Positions 11,901 to 23,859 of a stretch of DNA of 64,000 nt are shown piece after piece (position 1 is the first letter of the stretch; each line of letters begins with the position of its first letter). The translations under genes and the position numbers were made by a program. The stretch lies in contig WPIO01000006.1 of NCBI GenBank assembly GCA_009760855.2, forward strand, positions 4,770,501 through 4,834,500. Reading direction: 5' to 3'. Below the pieces are notes generated by a model. It worked only from the letters and a program-made list of their open reading frames with translations, was not told where the DNA came from and searched no databases. The stretch comes from Cristatella mucedo. Taxonomy: Eukaryota; Bryozoa; Phylactolaemata; Cristatellidae.

Positions 11901-12251
11901 GGAAAGTCAGTCAGGCCACAGTCGGGCACCGACTCTCTTCGCTGAGCTTAATGAGCTGCAGTCGATCTCGGGCTGTCAGGCCGCCGCACAAGAGTTCGTT
12001 GATGCTCAGGTAGACAGGGCAGCCGTATCGAGGCTATTCAACGAAGCTGCCCAGGCAGCGACTTTCAATACTTGCGGGAAGGCGGAAGGAAGACGTACAT
12101 GCTTCCCTACTTTGTGCAGCGTTTTAGTGCCGAACTCGTCGCTGTGGAGTGCGTGTTTTCTGCTGTCGCGAGCCATTCTCGTTGTCGTAGCACTGGCAAG
12201 TTGCTTCGGAATGAGTCCTGTGTATCGACGCGCAGTCAGTTGTAAGTACTG
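11888..12251 (+). other. Stop-to-stop open stretch next to the left end, unknown
   Basis: A frame of about 120 codons without an early Met encodes LFAELNELQSISGCQAAAQ, with helix-like Ala/Glu/Gln composition, and then a hydrophobic end. An overlapping frame starts at 11631 (104 codons). I see no domain. It may be a remnant of a viral gene or chance in GC-richer DNA. Confidence 0.2.
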
Positions 12252-13795
12252 AAGATGTCTTGGAAAGAGATTATATGCGTCTCACATACATTGCTTTGCC
12301 CACGACACCTTTTATGACGCAGCAAAACGTATCCAACCGAAATCTTTGCTGCATTTAAATAGAACAAGAATAAGCAAAACTGAACTTGGATTTCAAATTT
12401 TACTCCGACACGTATTAGCCGAGTCATGGATTTTACAAGGATAAAACGTACACTCGCAATAAAGCTGAAAAAAAAGTTGCAAGAATGCGCTCAACAAACT
12501 TCACTCGTGTATCTTGATCTACCAAGGTTCGACAAGTTGTGATGCAAGTCGCAGACTCATGATGCCGAGATTCTTAAATAATTTATTGACAATCCCATTT
12601 GTTAACAGAAATTATATTCAAAAAAATAAAACTCACGATTATAGGATCACATACAAACAGACCTGATTGCACTCTCGGAGCTTTAAATTATACACTGAGA
12701 AATTCCCTATATTGAAATATCCGCTAGCTCAATCAGTACTTGTATATTTTAAGGTCGCGTGTTGCTTCACTAACTAAACTACCATCAACCAGTGCACGAG
12801 TTCATTTAACCAATACAATCACATTTATCATGACAGGAGAATGCCTCCTACGAGTACGAGCTTGATTATTAACCAAGCATACATCTGATAACGATGGTAG
12901 CGTGGCTGGCCGCGATATGGCGGTGTGCTTTGACTCCTGCTGACTGCTAGATTAAAACATAGTCTTAACCAACAAAAATGCAGCTCAATAACAGGAGATA
13001 AGCCACTTTGCATGTATCAGCCACGTCTCCCACCATCAACCAAGCACTATTATCTCGTTGGGTCCCTCAAGAGGGAGAAGTGAGGCGGCAGCAGCCCGCA
13101 AGTCGGATGCAGAAATTCACACACTGACGACAGCCGGAAATGACTGACAGCAGCAGCAGCATATGCTCTTAGACAACGGGGTTCAAAAGCAATCAAGATT
13201 ATGGGAAAATAAAGATATTGTATTTGCATGAATCGGAGCTTTGAAAAAACGAAAATAGCATTAAATTCTATAGTCAGCTTTGATGACCTGCTCAAAAAAG
13301 AGGCAATGCAGTTTCCCCCTCCAGCAGGTTTTCTCGGGAAATCTCCGAATGTCTATGGTGAACGCCCAAGGGGGATGCCAGCTGAGTGACTGCAGTTAGA
13401 CGATGTCAATTAATTAAATCAAATTCTATAGCATAATCGCTTACTAATTTTTCTAGCAGTTTTGTTAAGCTTATATTAACTTTGAGCTGCTATTATTGGA
13501 CCGCAAGACCACGCCTTTGCATAAAATAACTAGGCAAGCACAACCGACGTAGCAGTATGCAACCAGAAAGGTCGCCGGTCAAGCACTCGCAAAAAATACT
13601 CATCCTCAACATTGAGGAGATTAGCGGATTTTTAGGAGAACCAAAATGACTTCGTAGTCAACGAGATTGCTGCCCGCACTCTTAGCTATTACAGCCGGGC
13701 GAGAATCGGCGAGAAAGCGTGCGAGCAGCCTCAGCGACCACATTGCGCGACGTCGCACTGTAGATCTGACTCTTGCGGCTAGGTAAAAAAAGATA
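12252..13795. other. Unassigned AT-richer sequence
   Basis: Short frames only, with no convincing gene, RNA or repeat seen apart from A/T-rich runs near 12600 and 13430. Confidence 0.4.
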
Positions 13796-13799
13796 TAAT

Positions 13800-13935
13800 T
13801 CATTTATATAGCGCCCCAAGAGAACTTAATCTCTATTCAGGCGCTTCAAAAATGCCTCGATGCTCGAGCCCACGACCTCAGTCAGGCCTTAGTCGGGGCG
13901 AGCACCTTAACCGCTAGGCCAAACCAGTAGGTAAG
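13800..13935 (-). mobile_element. tRNA-derived SINE, minus strand
   Basis: On the minus strand it reads TTTGGCCTAGCGGTTAAGGT (A-box-like), then GAGGTCGTGGGCTCGAGC (B-box-like), then the AGCGCCTGAATAGAG...TTCTCTTGGGGCGCTATATA tail shared with the copy at 10238. The head resembles a tRNA-Leu/Ser type gene. Confidence 0.7.
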
Positions 13936-15765
13936 CTCAGTCGCGGACTGCACAAACGGTGCGGCGAGAAGCCGTAATAGTGTCTACTTTTTCGTCCCTC
14001 CGGCTGAACAGCGTTCGAGGTAGCGTCAGTTACCTCGACTCAGGGCGGCTCTGCCTGGCTGCGAGCCGCCGAAAAACGTTGGATTTACGTTATAAAGCAC
14101 ATGGGAGCGAGCACTTGTCTAGCAACTCGCCGCAGTTCGAGAGCTTCGTGCGTCAGGAATTCTCGCGTTCTCAAAAAGCGGAGTGACATTTGCCATTGGA
14201 GCTAGCGTGTCTGGAAAATGGCAATGATTACCTCGGATGTCGCCTTGCTCTTTCGATTTACCCGGATAGCGGGCCGACGTCCCTGCAGCGTTTCACCAAA
14301 ATGGCCTCATCCTGTGGCCCGCCGGGTAAGTAAGGAACTTGGGATGTTACCCGTTAATAAATTACTTATCTTCGCCCACTCAGGATCACTTTGACGAGAG
14401 AAGATTATGCTATGCTTATGTCGTATTTTAATTTAGGAAAGTACATTTTTGAGAATGTTGAAGCAAATTGGCCTCATCTTAAGTTACGATCGTCTGGCGG
14501 ATGGTTTTGCGGCTGCCCACAGTTTGTATTTCCGTTTCCTGCTCGCGTTATTGCAATGGCTGGATGTGACGAATTATTATGAATGTGATGATTTATTGTT
14601 ACTGGGCTGCTTCGACCGTGTAAAGCTGTCGATTTACGTTGTCGCGTCATTGGCTGAAGCTCCTTCTTCATTCGAGCCATCATCCACACAAAGATTCAGT
14701 CCGTACGTGGTGTCATGTTTATTTTATTTTCTCTCACGGCCGCATTGTGCTGCGACACGTCAGCTGCGTTAAGAAATTTGAAAATTTCTACCTGGATCGG
14801 CGATGTCAACTTTGGTTGGTAAACTTGGTCGTCAGAGACGACCAGCCTGGTCCCTGGTTGGTAGCTGGCCTGCTGTGCAACGTGCGTACACCGGCTCAGT
14901 GCATTGAGGTTCTTAGAAGCAGCCGGACCATGTCAGACGACAAACAGTAGACATACTCAGCACTGCAGTGACAGCTACGGAGCTAGACGGCTAAAAACCA
15001 CTCAGACGTTCCGTGTCACGTCCTAGATGTTGACCCGGGCTGGGTTGAGTCGCCGGGGCAAGCAGACGGGCTCTCCTCGGCACCGCGCATGCGTACTAGT
15101 TACCCGAGTAAGCTGACCCATACAATTGGCGGATCCATGATGAGGCTGAGGGCGTGTCGACTGATTTCGCTGCTAGCCCGTGAGCGCAAGCGCCGCCGAG
15201 GGGCGCTCTCGCCACATGCCGCGACTGCCGGTGTGAGTGCAGCACGAAAGTGCCACCCACCGAGTGCACAGCGGTAAGCCGCACGCGCTGGGTGGCACTG
15301 GCGCAGGCGCAGATCGGAAGCAGGGGCGATTCGGTCGCAGCCGCGAGACAGTCGGTACGCGATCTGCTAAAGCCACGATGCAGCCCTGGCGATAAGATAG
15401 TACGCCTAGCCAGCACTCCTAGCCTCTCGATACAGTGGTCTCGGAAAAGGGTGCACTTATCAGCTTGCACCCAAAGTTTTCAATGGTTTGATCTCTAACG
15501 AATACCAGCAAGTATGTGTAAACTGGGCAGAAGTTACGCAGCAGTGTTCACGTTTGCATGGCCCATATATTGCAGCCAGCTCTATCGGCTACTAAGTTAG
15601 CCATGTTAACTTCAATTGATTTTGCACTCTTTGTTCTATCTAAGATGGCTCTGCAGGCCACAGAAAAGAGTGAGTGCTCTCACCGCGACTTTTTATGAGG
15701 ACGCACGTAACCTCATTTGATCGTTGCACGAAACCTGCTATCATAGGATGAGTGCAGCTAATAAT
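13936..15765. other. Unassigned sequence with GC-rich patch
   Basis: There are only short unconfirmed frames. A GC-rich patch at 15000-15470 has overlapping frames on both strands (124 codons minus, 82 plus) and an 11-bp hairpin stem (249-259 with 289-299 after 15000; GTGCCACCCA/TGGGTGGCAC). No homology is recognised. Confidence 0.35.
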
Positions 15766-15769
15766 AATG

Positions 15770-15940
15770 AGCCGGGATGACACACTATGTAAGGCGGTTG
15801 CTTTTACGACCTCGTTGCCGAGGTCGTGGGTTGGATTCCTGCGGTGGGCAATTCTTTATCCCCACTGCAAGCGGTGGCGATAGCCATAAAGACTCTTCTG
15901 TCGCTACACAAAAAGATGCTGTTTAATCAGCTAGAATTTA
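15770..15940 (+). mobile_element. tRNA-derived SINE
   Basis: The head reads GATGACACACTATGTAAGGC, followed by GAGGTCGTGGGTTGGATTCC (B-box-like) and the family body CCACTGCAAGCGGTGGCGAT ... GCTGTTTAATCAGCTA. It shares this body with the copies near 6955, 48515, 53920, 55215 and 57400. Confidence 0.7.
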
Positions 15941-15949
15941 TTTATTTCT

Positions 15950-16270
15950 AATATTAACAAAACACTTTATTAAGCGCGCTCAGAGAACTCAATCTCTTTC
16001 TAGGTGCTTCACATTTGCTGCAAAGGAAACACAATCGAATGGTGAATGGTATCATGCTTGATAAAGAACATGGTCAACATTGTTAGGGGTGACATGCACA
16101 GCATGCAAGTGTGGTTAGTGGCAGCATGCATAAGCACATAAGCGGTGAATCACAGGGACGTGCTCTATGCTGTCATGATTAGGTGTGTTTTTAATTTCTT
16201 TTTAAATAAGGTTCTCGCCTTCCTAATGCTGCGATCCTTTAATACAGTTCCTCATGTTGTGGCGACCCCT
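15950..16270 (-). mobile_element. LINE 3' end, minus strand
   Basis: On the minus strand it gives the family tail TGATTCACCGCTTATGTGCT ... GCAGCAAATGTGAAGCACC ... GCGCTTAATAAAGTG, matching the 3' UTR at 46680-46935. It adjoins the SINE at 15770. Confidence 0.65.
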
Positions 16271-16479
16271 AACCATAGAGCTATCGTGTGAAAACGAGAA
16301 AATTTGTGTTTTCTGATGGTCTTAGGCGACCCTTGTGAACGGGTCATGTCGTTTGACACCCAAAGGGGTCTCGACCCACAAGATGAGAACTGCTGATAAC
16401 GCTTGTTCAGTCTCCGAAGCACACCGGTCTTCTATTTTTAAGTACCAGTGGAGCCAGCTTCCAAAAATATGACCTCGCT

Positions 16480-17195
16480 CTCACTCAATCTTCTTCTCTC
16501 CTCCGCTTCCGTTCTTTACCCCTCTTATCACCCTCCCCTCTTTTCCCCCTCTCCTCCCCTCCCTTCTCTACGCTGCCCTTGGCTCTTTCCTTTTCCTCTC
16601 GTCTTCTCTCCTCACTCTTACCTGCTCTTCTCTCCTCACTCACTGCGATTTAGTTTAATTGATGGCACTGTCCCTGATCTTTGTATGAGTGGGCTGTGAC
16701 ACACGATGTGGTACGTATTGAGGTCTCGATGCGATAATGCATACCCCAGCCCATGATAGTGCTGAGCCTAAATGTTTTCTACCGGAACTAAGCAGGAGGG
16801 CCTTCCCGACTTTGACTAGCTAATCGAAGCGCAGCGTTCCTACTGCCAGGCATTAGCATCGACGCTAACGGACCAGGGCCCAGCTTTCCTAAAATGCAGA
16901 CGGCTGGAACTGCAGACGGCAGAAACTTCAGTTCGGGACGGCAGTGGCGCTTCCCCCGGCTCCGTGCAACTGGCCGTGCTGCTCGTCCGCTGGCATTTCT
17001 GGGCGGTGCGCGACGGCAACCAAACCCAAACTACACTCCCCTCATCGCCCCAACCTCCCTTCCCCTTCCTCTCCTGCTCTCCCCTCTGCTCACTCCAACC
17101 CATCCCTCTCTTCCTCTCCCCATGATCCCTGTCCCTCCCCCTCCTCTTTCCTACCCTTTCCTCTCCTGCTCTCCCCTCCCTTCTCCTCCACTCTG
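16480..17195 (+). repeat. Two polypyrimidine tracts
   Basis: 16480-16640 and 17030-17195 are almost pure C/T with irregular order (for example CCCCTCTCCTCCCCTCCCTT). The 300 bp between them is mixed sequence. Open frames here (for example 83 codons at 16448) are compositional. Confidence 0.75.
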
Positions 17196-17199
17196 ACTG

Positions 17200-17910
17200 C
17201 AGTGGTCGGGGTGGCTAGGCACAGCGAGCCACACTGGTGCCGCCCTGGCGTTGGGCACCTCCACGGGGCTTCCTTGGCTTTCTTATGACGGCTCCTGCTG
17301 GTCTTCAGCTGCCTGGCCGTGGGCTGCGGCAGTGAACTTCCGGCGATCGGTGAAGCCGGAGCGCCTAGCCTCTGCGAAATCGTAGGCACCGCCTGCCAGT
17401 CCGAAGGCTTACTGAGGCAGCTTACCGTTACTACGTCGAGGCGCTTCGGAACAGCCGAGGACTGTTTAGAGGTCGTTGCCCCCTTAGAGCTTGATGGGCT
17501 GTTCAGTGCTCCGGCTGCTTGGCGAAGCCGGCGACTCACTCTCGTCGAGCCCTTGCACACTGCTGCATTCTCGCTTTTCCCATAGATATACGGCACATCG
17601 ACGGCCCCCCTTCGGCGCGACGATCGCCTGGCTCGTCCGGTTAATTCGGATTCGCTGAGCCGTCGTTTCCGGTAAAGTCGAGGCTGGCCGAGAGAGCTCT
17701 GGGAGCAGAGGGAGGCATGACGTCGGCAGCACAAGAGATTCAGCTTGCCCGTGCGGCTAGCTCGGCAGTGACTATATTCAGTCGAAGTCAGTTTTGTGAT
17801 CCGTGACGATAGCTCACATTAAGGTTAAACGTTCGAGTGTGTTCCTTGATGAGTAGCTCTCATGATATAGTTTCGGCACTCTTCAGTAGTGATTAATTGG
17901 GATTACCACA
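17200..17910. other. GC-rich unassigned segment
   Basis: The minus strand has a 214-codon frame (17090-17734) that begins in Arg/Ser-rich sequence (KRRLSESELTGRARRSSRRR) and ends in translated polypurine. Its basic, low-complexity composition could suit a DNA-binding protein, but there is no second copy and the plus strand is open too. I treat it as unproven. Confidence 0.2.
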
Positions 17911-18600
17911 TCTAGCTCTATGCGTCGGGATTTCAACAATATTTTTCGAGCAGCGACATCCCGAGCATTTCAAGCTTAAAGCTTGCTATCAAAACGAACT
18001 TTCAAAAACTCGATATTCAAGTATAGTCAAATAAATATCGGGCTAAGTACACAACCCGTTAAACATTGAAGGTTCAGGTTATATCGTGTCTAAAATCTGC
18101 CGCTTTTTGGAGCAGAATTCTACTTAATTAGTTATTTGGAATGTGTTATTACCTTGAGATGTATTGCAGCTTCCGTCCTCTGCCACTCGACTCCATAATA
18201 GACAATGTGTTCTTGAGTCTTCCTTGGTTCAGCGGATTTCTTGCACAGGCTGTCATAGGGCCAGCTGTTTCGGAAGGGGCATTGCAAAGCTCTTTGGCTT
18301 ACTGCTGGGTGCCACTCAATTGCCCGTGGCTCAATTCGTTTCAGGAGCAAAATCGTACAAAGCTTTAACAGATAATTCATTTGTATAGAACCCTAAGAGA
18401 ACTAGATATCCATTCAGGCGCTTCACGTATTTCACAGGATCCACGACGTCGGTCGTCAAAGGCGTATAGCAACTAAACTCCTGGGCCACACGAGGGCGTA
18501 CGCCATGCCTCATCGCCACCATCTGTGCCGCTTAGGAAAAGCGGAGCTTTTTGGTAGTCACCCAATGGCTTAAAGCCATACCTAGAGACAACAAGCCTAG
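17911..18600 (+). repeat. Tandem direct duplication, unit 1
   Basis: This matches 19324-20001 at an offset of about 1413 bp, beginning ATCTAGCTCTATGCGTCGGG and ending AGCCATACCTAGAGACAAC. It contains a minus-strand SINE-like tail (CACCCTAAGAGAACT type) near 18390. The units differ at many positions. Confidence 0.8.
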
Positions 18601-19020
18601 AGGTTATATGTGAAACAGTGGGTATCTCTATGCGTAGACACTTACACTTACAGACTAAGTAAACGTATATGCATGAACCGAACGACATCAACGAGTAGCA
18701 GCAAAGGGGCTAGAGCTCAAAGCTTAAAAGCTTGTAGTGCTGCTGCTTTACTTTGCTGCTGCTCCTTGTGCTGCTGCTGCTGCTGCCGCTCTATTGGAAT
18801 ATCTCTGCTTCTGCTGCTCTGCTGTTGCTGTTCTATCTGCTGCTGCTGCTGCTGCCACTCTGCTGCTGCTGCTTTGTTGGTGGTGCTCTGTCTGCTGCTG
18901 CAGCGGCTCTATCGGTTTGCAGCCATTCTAATGCTTACCAGGGCCTTTCCCCTTTGTTTTGTTTTCTTGCTTGTAGTCATTCCGATTGCCCGGTTGAATT
19001 AAAAAGTGGCTGATATGTAC
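18601..19020 (+). repeat. CTG-rich low-complexity segment, copy 1
   Basis: From 18735 to 18905 the plus strand is mostly CTG triplets (AGC on the minus strand). A non-repetitive lead (CACTTACACTTA ... GCTCAAAG) precedes it and is shared with 26370-26465. Plus-strand frames are poly-Leu, poly-Cys or poly-Ala and are not credible genes. Confidence 0.75.
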
Positions 19021-19323
19021 TGAAAGTACTCAGCTGGCCTGGCAGCAGTATGCTCGCGGTCGTTATCTTGCTGCTAAATGTATCGACCCTCTGCAGAGTG
19101 TTAGAGCTGTGAAATCCACCTTGCTTGACCAGCAATAGTGGGCCAGCCTGACTCGAACCCGCTGATCAACAGTGGAGCGATATCGATAGGTGGCTGAGGC
19201 GGGTGTTTGACCTGCACAGTAGCCCATCCTTTCAGTAAAGCATAGGCTTTGTGAAATTTGCTGCAGCAGTAGAGACAATGCAAAAGCCTGTGCTCTTTAT
19301 GATAAGGGAGGTCTAAAGAATCA

Positions 19324-20001
19324 TCTAGCTCTATGCGTCGGGATTTCAACAATACTTTTCGAGCAGCGGCAGCCCGAGCGTTACAAGCATAAAGCTCTCC
19401 ATCAAAACGAACTTTCAAAAACTCGATACTCAAGTATAGTCAAATAAATATCGGGCTAAGTAAACAACCCGTGAAATATTGCAGCCTCTGGTTATACCGT
19501 GTCTACAATTTGCCGCATTTTGGAGCAGAATTCTTCTCACTCGATTATTTGGAATGGGTTGTTAGCTTGAGATGCATTGCACCTGCCGTCTTCCACCATG
19601 CGACTTCATAATAGAAAATGTGTTCTTGAGTCTTCCTTGGTTCAGCGGATTTCTTGCACATGCTGTCGTAGGACCAGCTGTTTCAGGATGCGAATTGCAA
19701 AGCTCTTTGGCTTACTGCTGGGTGCCACTCAATTGCTCGTGGCTCAATTCATTTCAGGAGCCAGATCGTACAAATCATAAACAGATCATTCATTTGCATA
19801 GCACCCTAAGAGAACTTGACGGTCATTCAGGCACTTCATATCTGTCACAGGTTCCACAGCGTCGGTCGTCAATAGCGAAGAGCAACTTAACCCCTGGGCC
19901 ACACGAGGGCGTACGCCATGCCTCAACGGCGCCATCTGGGCTGCTGAGTGGTGTTTTTTGGTAGTCACCCAATGGCTTAAAGCCATACCTAGAGACAACC
20001 T
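19324..20001 (+). repeat. Tandem direct duplication, unit 2
   Basis: This is the second unit of the pair, ending immediately beside module copy 1 of the virus-derived DNA. The junction at about 20001 follows ATACCTAGAGACAAC. Confidence 0.8.
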
Positions 20002-20046
20002 ACCAAGTTACCGGTTGGTAAACTGTAGAATGTTGGTCTATACATT

Positions 20047-20307
20047 CTAAGCAGAGGTGTCGTATGAGAATGAGCCATTTAAGTATGTTATGTAAAAAAT
20101 GTAACCTAAATCAGATTCATTCGTTGGATACTTAAAGGAAGTGATGTTAGCGTTGAAGCTGATTATGTAAAACATGTTGAGAAGTAGTGCTAGTATATAA
20201 AGAATAAGAATTAGAATGTAAAGAATTAGAAAGTCTTCGTCGTCAGTCATATAGAAAGGTGGCGCTTTAGCAACTGGAATAGGTAATGGTTTATACAATA
20301 CGAACAA
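20047..20307 (-). CDS. Small single-pass membrane protein, divergent from capsid gene (copy 1)
   Basis: This 86-codon frame has a hydrophilic N terminus (KPLPIPVAKAPPF, then MTDDED) followed by a strongly hydrophobic stretch around residues 30-50 (YILILILYILALLLNMFYI) that would form one membrane helix. The C-terminal 30 residues are polar and aromatic. Its start codon is 31 bp from the capsid start on the other strand, so the two would share a very short bidirectional promoter. Conservation in both modules suggests it was a real viral gene. I do not recognise a family. Confidence 0.5.
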   Translation of the reverse strand: MFVLYKPLPIPVAKAPPFYMTDDEDFLILYILILILYILALLLNMFYIISFNANITSFKYPTNESDLGYIFYITYLNGSFSYDTSA

Positions 20308-20338
20308 GGTACATACCTTTAAGTACTGCTAAAAAGAG

Positions 20339-21909
20339 ATGATGGATGTGGATGTTGATAAGATGTTTCATGTGACTGATCGAGAGCTGCCTCCGGCACC
20401 CATCTATAGCGTTCAATACCATGAGTATCGTACATCTAATTGAATTAAAGAAACTGTAACTAGTTCTGGAACAAATGTTTGCTTCTTCTCAGAAGCTAGG
20501 AATACGGATTGCATTGTACTATCTGACGCATTTTTGTTGGTTGAAGGAAGTATAAGGCTATGAAGTGATGGTGCAACTCACTTGGTTGCTACTCCTGTTA
20601 GTGATGCTGGTCAACGAGCACCTGGCTATAACGATGTTTTATTTGTTAATAGTGAATGTGCTTGGCATTTCGACAAAATACGACTGCGAATTGGGAGTTG
20701 AAGTTAAATCATAGTACTTATAATAATACTGACTACGGAATGGGTGCAACTTCTACAGTTCTAGGAAATCTATTAAATCCTGGTGATTAAAATAAAAGTG
20801 ACGAGTAGACTTCGTTTTTGAGAAAGAGTTAGATTAATGGTGAAGGTAATTATTTTCCTGTAGAGGATGGCGTGTAGGATTTTTCGTAGCCGCTGATTCT
20901 AATCCTGCATGAACTGATCTTGCTTAAGATATTAAAGGTTGGGTGATGGGAAAACTTGCAATATCCACTCAAGTTCCAGCGAATGGATTCTTCAATAGAA
21001 TTCTGCTTTTAGGTAGAATCTCTGGATTCTGCACGGACATATATTCTTTACTATACAAACAATGAGCCCACACTAGAAAGAGGAGCATTCGAGGATATGA
21101 ATGCGTTACCCTTAGCAGCTACTCCATCAACAACTCCTGCAGCAAACACAACTAACATTGCTAGAATATCCTTTGACGAGCCTCGCCTAATGTATCCTAC
21201 CCTAAGCCTAGCATTTCGACACAGAGGTCTCTAGTAGATAAAAAGCAAGAATCATATGGCGGAATTAAACGTATTTGTAGGAAAAGAGGGCATCAAATAT
21301 CACCAATAACTGACAGCAGCCACCAAACGTGCAGACTTAACGTTCAAGCTAAAGATGAAACAGTTAGGTGGCTCATGGTAGCATTTTAAAAAACGAATAA
21401 GTACGGTAGTAGGCAGTACTTGATCATGCTAACGTTGCAAGCGTCGCACTAAATCTTGGAGGCGGAAGTCAGTATCCAGAAATAAAGTGCGTAAAAACAC
21501 ATTTTCCCTCGAGCTCAGGGCGCCATGTCTTACGTAGACTTTAATCAGTTTAGAAAACAGTTCCTCAGTGTGAGCTTGAACTTAGCTGCAACTGGAATAC
21601 TCGTTCCAGAATATGCAGTTGTACTCTTTCGGTGTTATTGACCTTAGATTTAACGAGCAATCGCTTGGGAATACTAACATTCTACGCGTCACTATCAAGT
21701 ATAGGATTGATCCAACTGCTTGGTTTTATAAAGTTCGCAGCATAATTATCTCTGAAAAGCAAATCAATCTCAATGTTAACGGTGATGATGCGGCTTTCAG
21801 AGCACTCAAACCACCTCCGGTTGAAATTCTCATTGATTTATTTAAACTATTGGTATTATACATATATGGAGCAAAGGTAGTGATGAGTGGTAAGAGCATA
21901 GGAAGTTAA
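20339..21909 (+). pseudogene. Decayed double-jelly-roll-like major capsid protein, copy 1
   Basis: The reading frame starts with two Met codons and ELPPAPIYSVQYHEYR, then hits a TGA at 20441 where copy 2 has a sense codon. Further stops (TGA, TAA, TAG) and frameshifts follow. The best-preserved part is 21613-21909 (98 codons). Traits that suggest a double-jelly-roll capsid are beta-rich sequence, an N-terminal strand series ending in a NSECAW-like stretch before a hydrophobic/charged strand, a central GRISGFCTDI, a P-rich ISFDEPRL, and a C-terminal DLRFNEQSL strand. The total of about 520 residues is normal for such proteins. It is clearly non-functional. Confidence 0.55.
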
Positions 21910-21979
21910 AAATTGGTGGATGTAAGGTCTATTTGATATTTGGTAACGACGAGATATTCTGAAATGTAAACGTTTATGA

Positions 21980-23480
21980 CAAATTGTCTAAGAAATGGTG
22001 CGTAGACAAGTTGAGATCGCTTTCGCGTGAACATCACCAACATGCCTTCTTCAGGCGAACGGCGGTGACCTTGGCCGCTCCGGCGTCGCCTCGTTTGCTC
22101 GGGTGGTTGCGGCCCACAGCAGTCACAACAATTTCAACGACGAAGCTCAAGCGGCAGTGCTTTTGCGGCCGAGAGCCTTTTCGGCTCGCAGGGCGATGGC
22201 TGCGTCGCAGCCGCTCGCATCAGCCAACGGCTCTCCAGCCGTCGTCTGTCAACGAGGCCGACGGGGTCTTCCGTCGGCCTTGCTTAGCGGTCGGAGCTGC
22301 CGCCGCACGGTCATGCGTCTCGTCCGTGCCTTCCTCGTTCGCAAATTCACCAATATCGGTGGCGTCCGAGGCCCTCCGCCAAGTCGCAGCAGCTGCGACG
22401 GCCGCAGTCATGCAGCCGCTGGTGTGGCCCTCCGGCGGCACCGGGCACTCACCGCTAGCGACTATAGCCTGCATGAGGCCGGCCGCAGCCTCGTCGCGCC
22501 CTGATAGCAGGCAAGACTCGCGGCCGTTGCAGACCTGCAACCGAATAGGGCGCGTCGGAGCCGGTTCATCGTTGCCATCAAACGCACCGTTGCGTTTCGC
22601 GAGCGAGACGCCGACGGTTAGTCAATTCGCAAGCGTCGCTTTACTGGCGCCTTCTTCGTTGCCGCCGGCTTTCAGTACCTGCTCGGGCGCTGCCGCCGCT
22701 GTTGCCGCCGCCGCCACCGTTTCGAGGGCTGAAACTCGTTATGCCACGGCGGAATCGAAATGGCGGAGGCAGCAGCGGTGGTGGCACTCGGCGACGAGCT
22801 TTCGGCGGGCGCTGCTCGACGCAGGCTTTGGTTGGCCCCTGCCGCCTCCCAAAGCCGCTGACCGGCAGCCACGTCGTCGGTCTTGCTACGCGAGGGCGAC
22901 TCGCGTCCGTTAATGGTCGGGGACTGAACGGGACGCGTTGGAGCGAATTCCTAAATGGAAAAATAGCCGTACGTTCAGCAAGCGAGGCGCTGACGAGCGC
23001 TCGGTTCAGGCCCGTCGCTTTAGTCGCCTCAGCTTCCGCGTCGCCGGCTATCAGTACCTGCTCGGGCGCTGCCGGCGCCGCTGCTGCCTCCGCCATTTCG
23101 ATCGCCGAAACTCTCTTCGCCACAGCGATGGCGCTCGGCGGCGAGCGCTCAGCGGGCGCAGCCTGACGCCGGCCTGCGTTGGCTGCCGCTGCCTCCCAAT
23201 AGGCTGCGGCCTCGGCTACCACCACCCTTTTCGGTGACTGCATAGTCTCCTCAACCCGCCCAGTCTACGCGTTGCTATGCTGTCAGCTCAGCAGCATTGA
23301 GTGCTAATCGAGCTACCGATCCGGCGTCGTGTGGATTGCGAACTCTATCTGGCCTCGACGCGTCATGCAGGCGCAGATGAAAAGCGCCGCCGATACTCAC
23401 GTCTTTAGCCTTCACCGTGAGGTTTTCGAAAAGGTCTCTCAAACCCTTCACTCCAAAGGACTCCGTGGCTACGTGGTGTG
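21980..23480. repeat. GC-rich repeated module, copy 1
   Basis: A sharp rise in GC begins just after the capsid gene. Both strands carry long open frames (309 codons at 21984-22913 on plus, 200 codons at 22641-23243 on minus), as expected of biased composition. A sub-repeat of about 350 bp is visible: CTCGGCGACGAGCTTTCGGC near 22785 recurs in altered form near 23130, each followed by a CTGCCGCCTCCCAA-like stretch. On the minus strand the segment 23275-23499 gives ATESFGVKGLRDLFENL, which is conserved as ATESVSVKGLRDLFENL in copy 2. A minus-strand coding origin is therefore possible. Confidence 0.6.
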
Positions 23481-23859
23481 CACAACCGTCGCCGTGCATT
23501 CTGTCTCTTCCCTCGAACAGACAATGCCGCTACTGTTCGTTAAGAGCAAAGGCTTCCTTCCGGCGCTACGAGAAGCGCGCCGCCATCGCCGAACTGTTTT
23601 ATGCGAGGTCTCCCTCGGCGCGCGAAGCAATTTTTCGGCAATTCTCAGCCAGCCGGCTGCTGCTGCAAGCTGCAACCGCTTGCCGTACAGTCAGCCGTTC
23701 CGTCGAAGCCTATCCGTCAAAGTTCATCTACGCTCCACTGCTACCGGCTGCCGAAGTTCTCTTGGGTGCTATACAACACATTAAAGTTATTTTTATTTTT
23801 ACCACTAATTTCATCTATACTATTTAGCCTTTCCTCGCCATGCACTTGCTCACAATTTT

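Noticed and set aside
17090-17734. 214-codon minus-strand frame as a DNA-binding protein
   Set aside because: Its C-terminal part is translated polypurine, no domain is seen and the opposite strand is open as well.
18737-19013. Poly-Leu/Cys frames in the CTG-rich segment as membrane proteins
   Set aside because: They result from triplet-repeat composition in any frame.
21984-22913. 309-codon open frame as a real gene
   Set aside because: Both strands are open in this GC-rich DNA, and the related copy at 30603-31397 does not keep the same frame or protein throughout.
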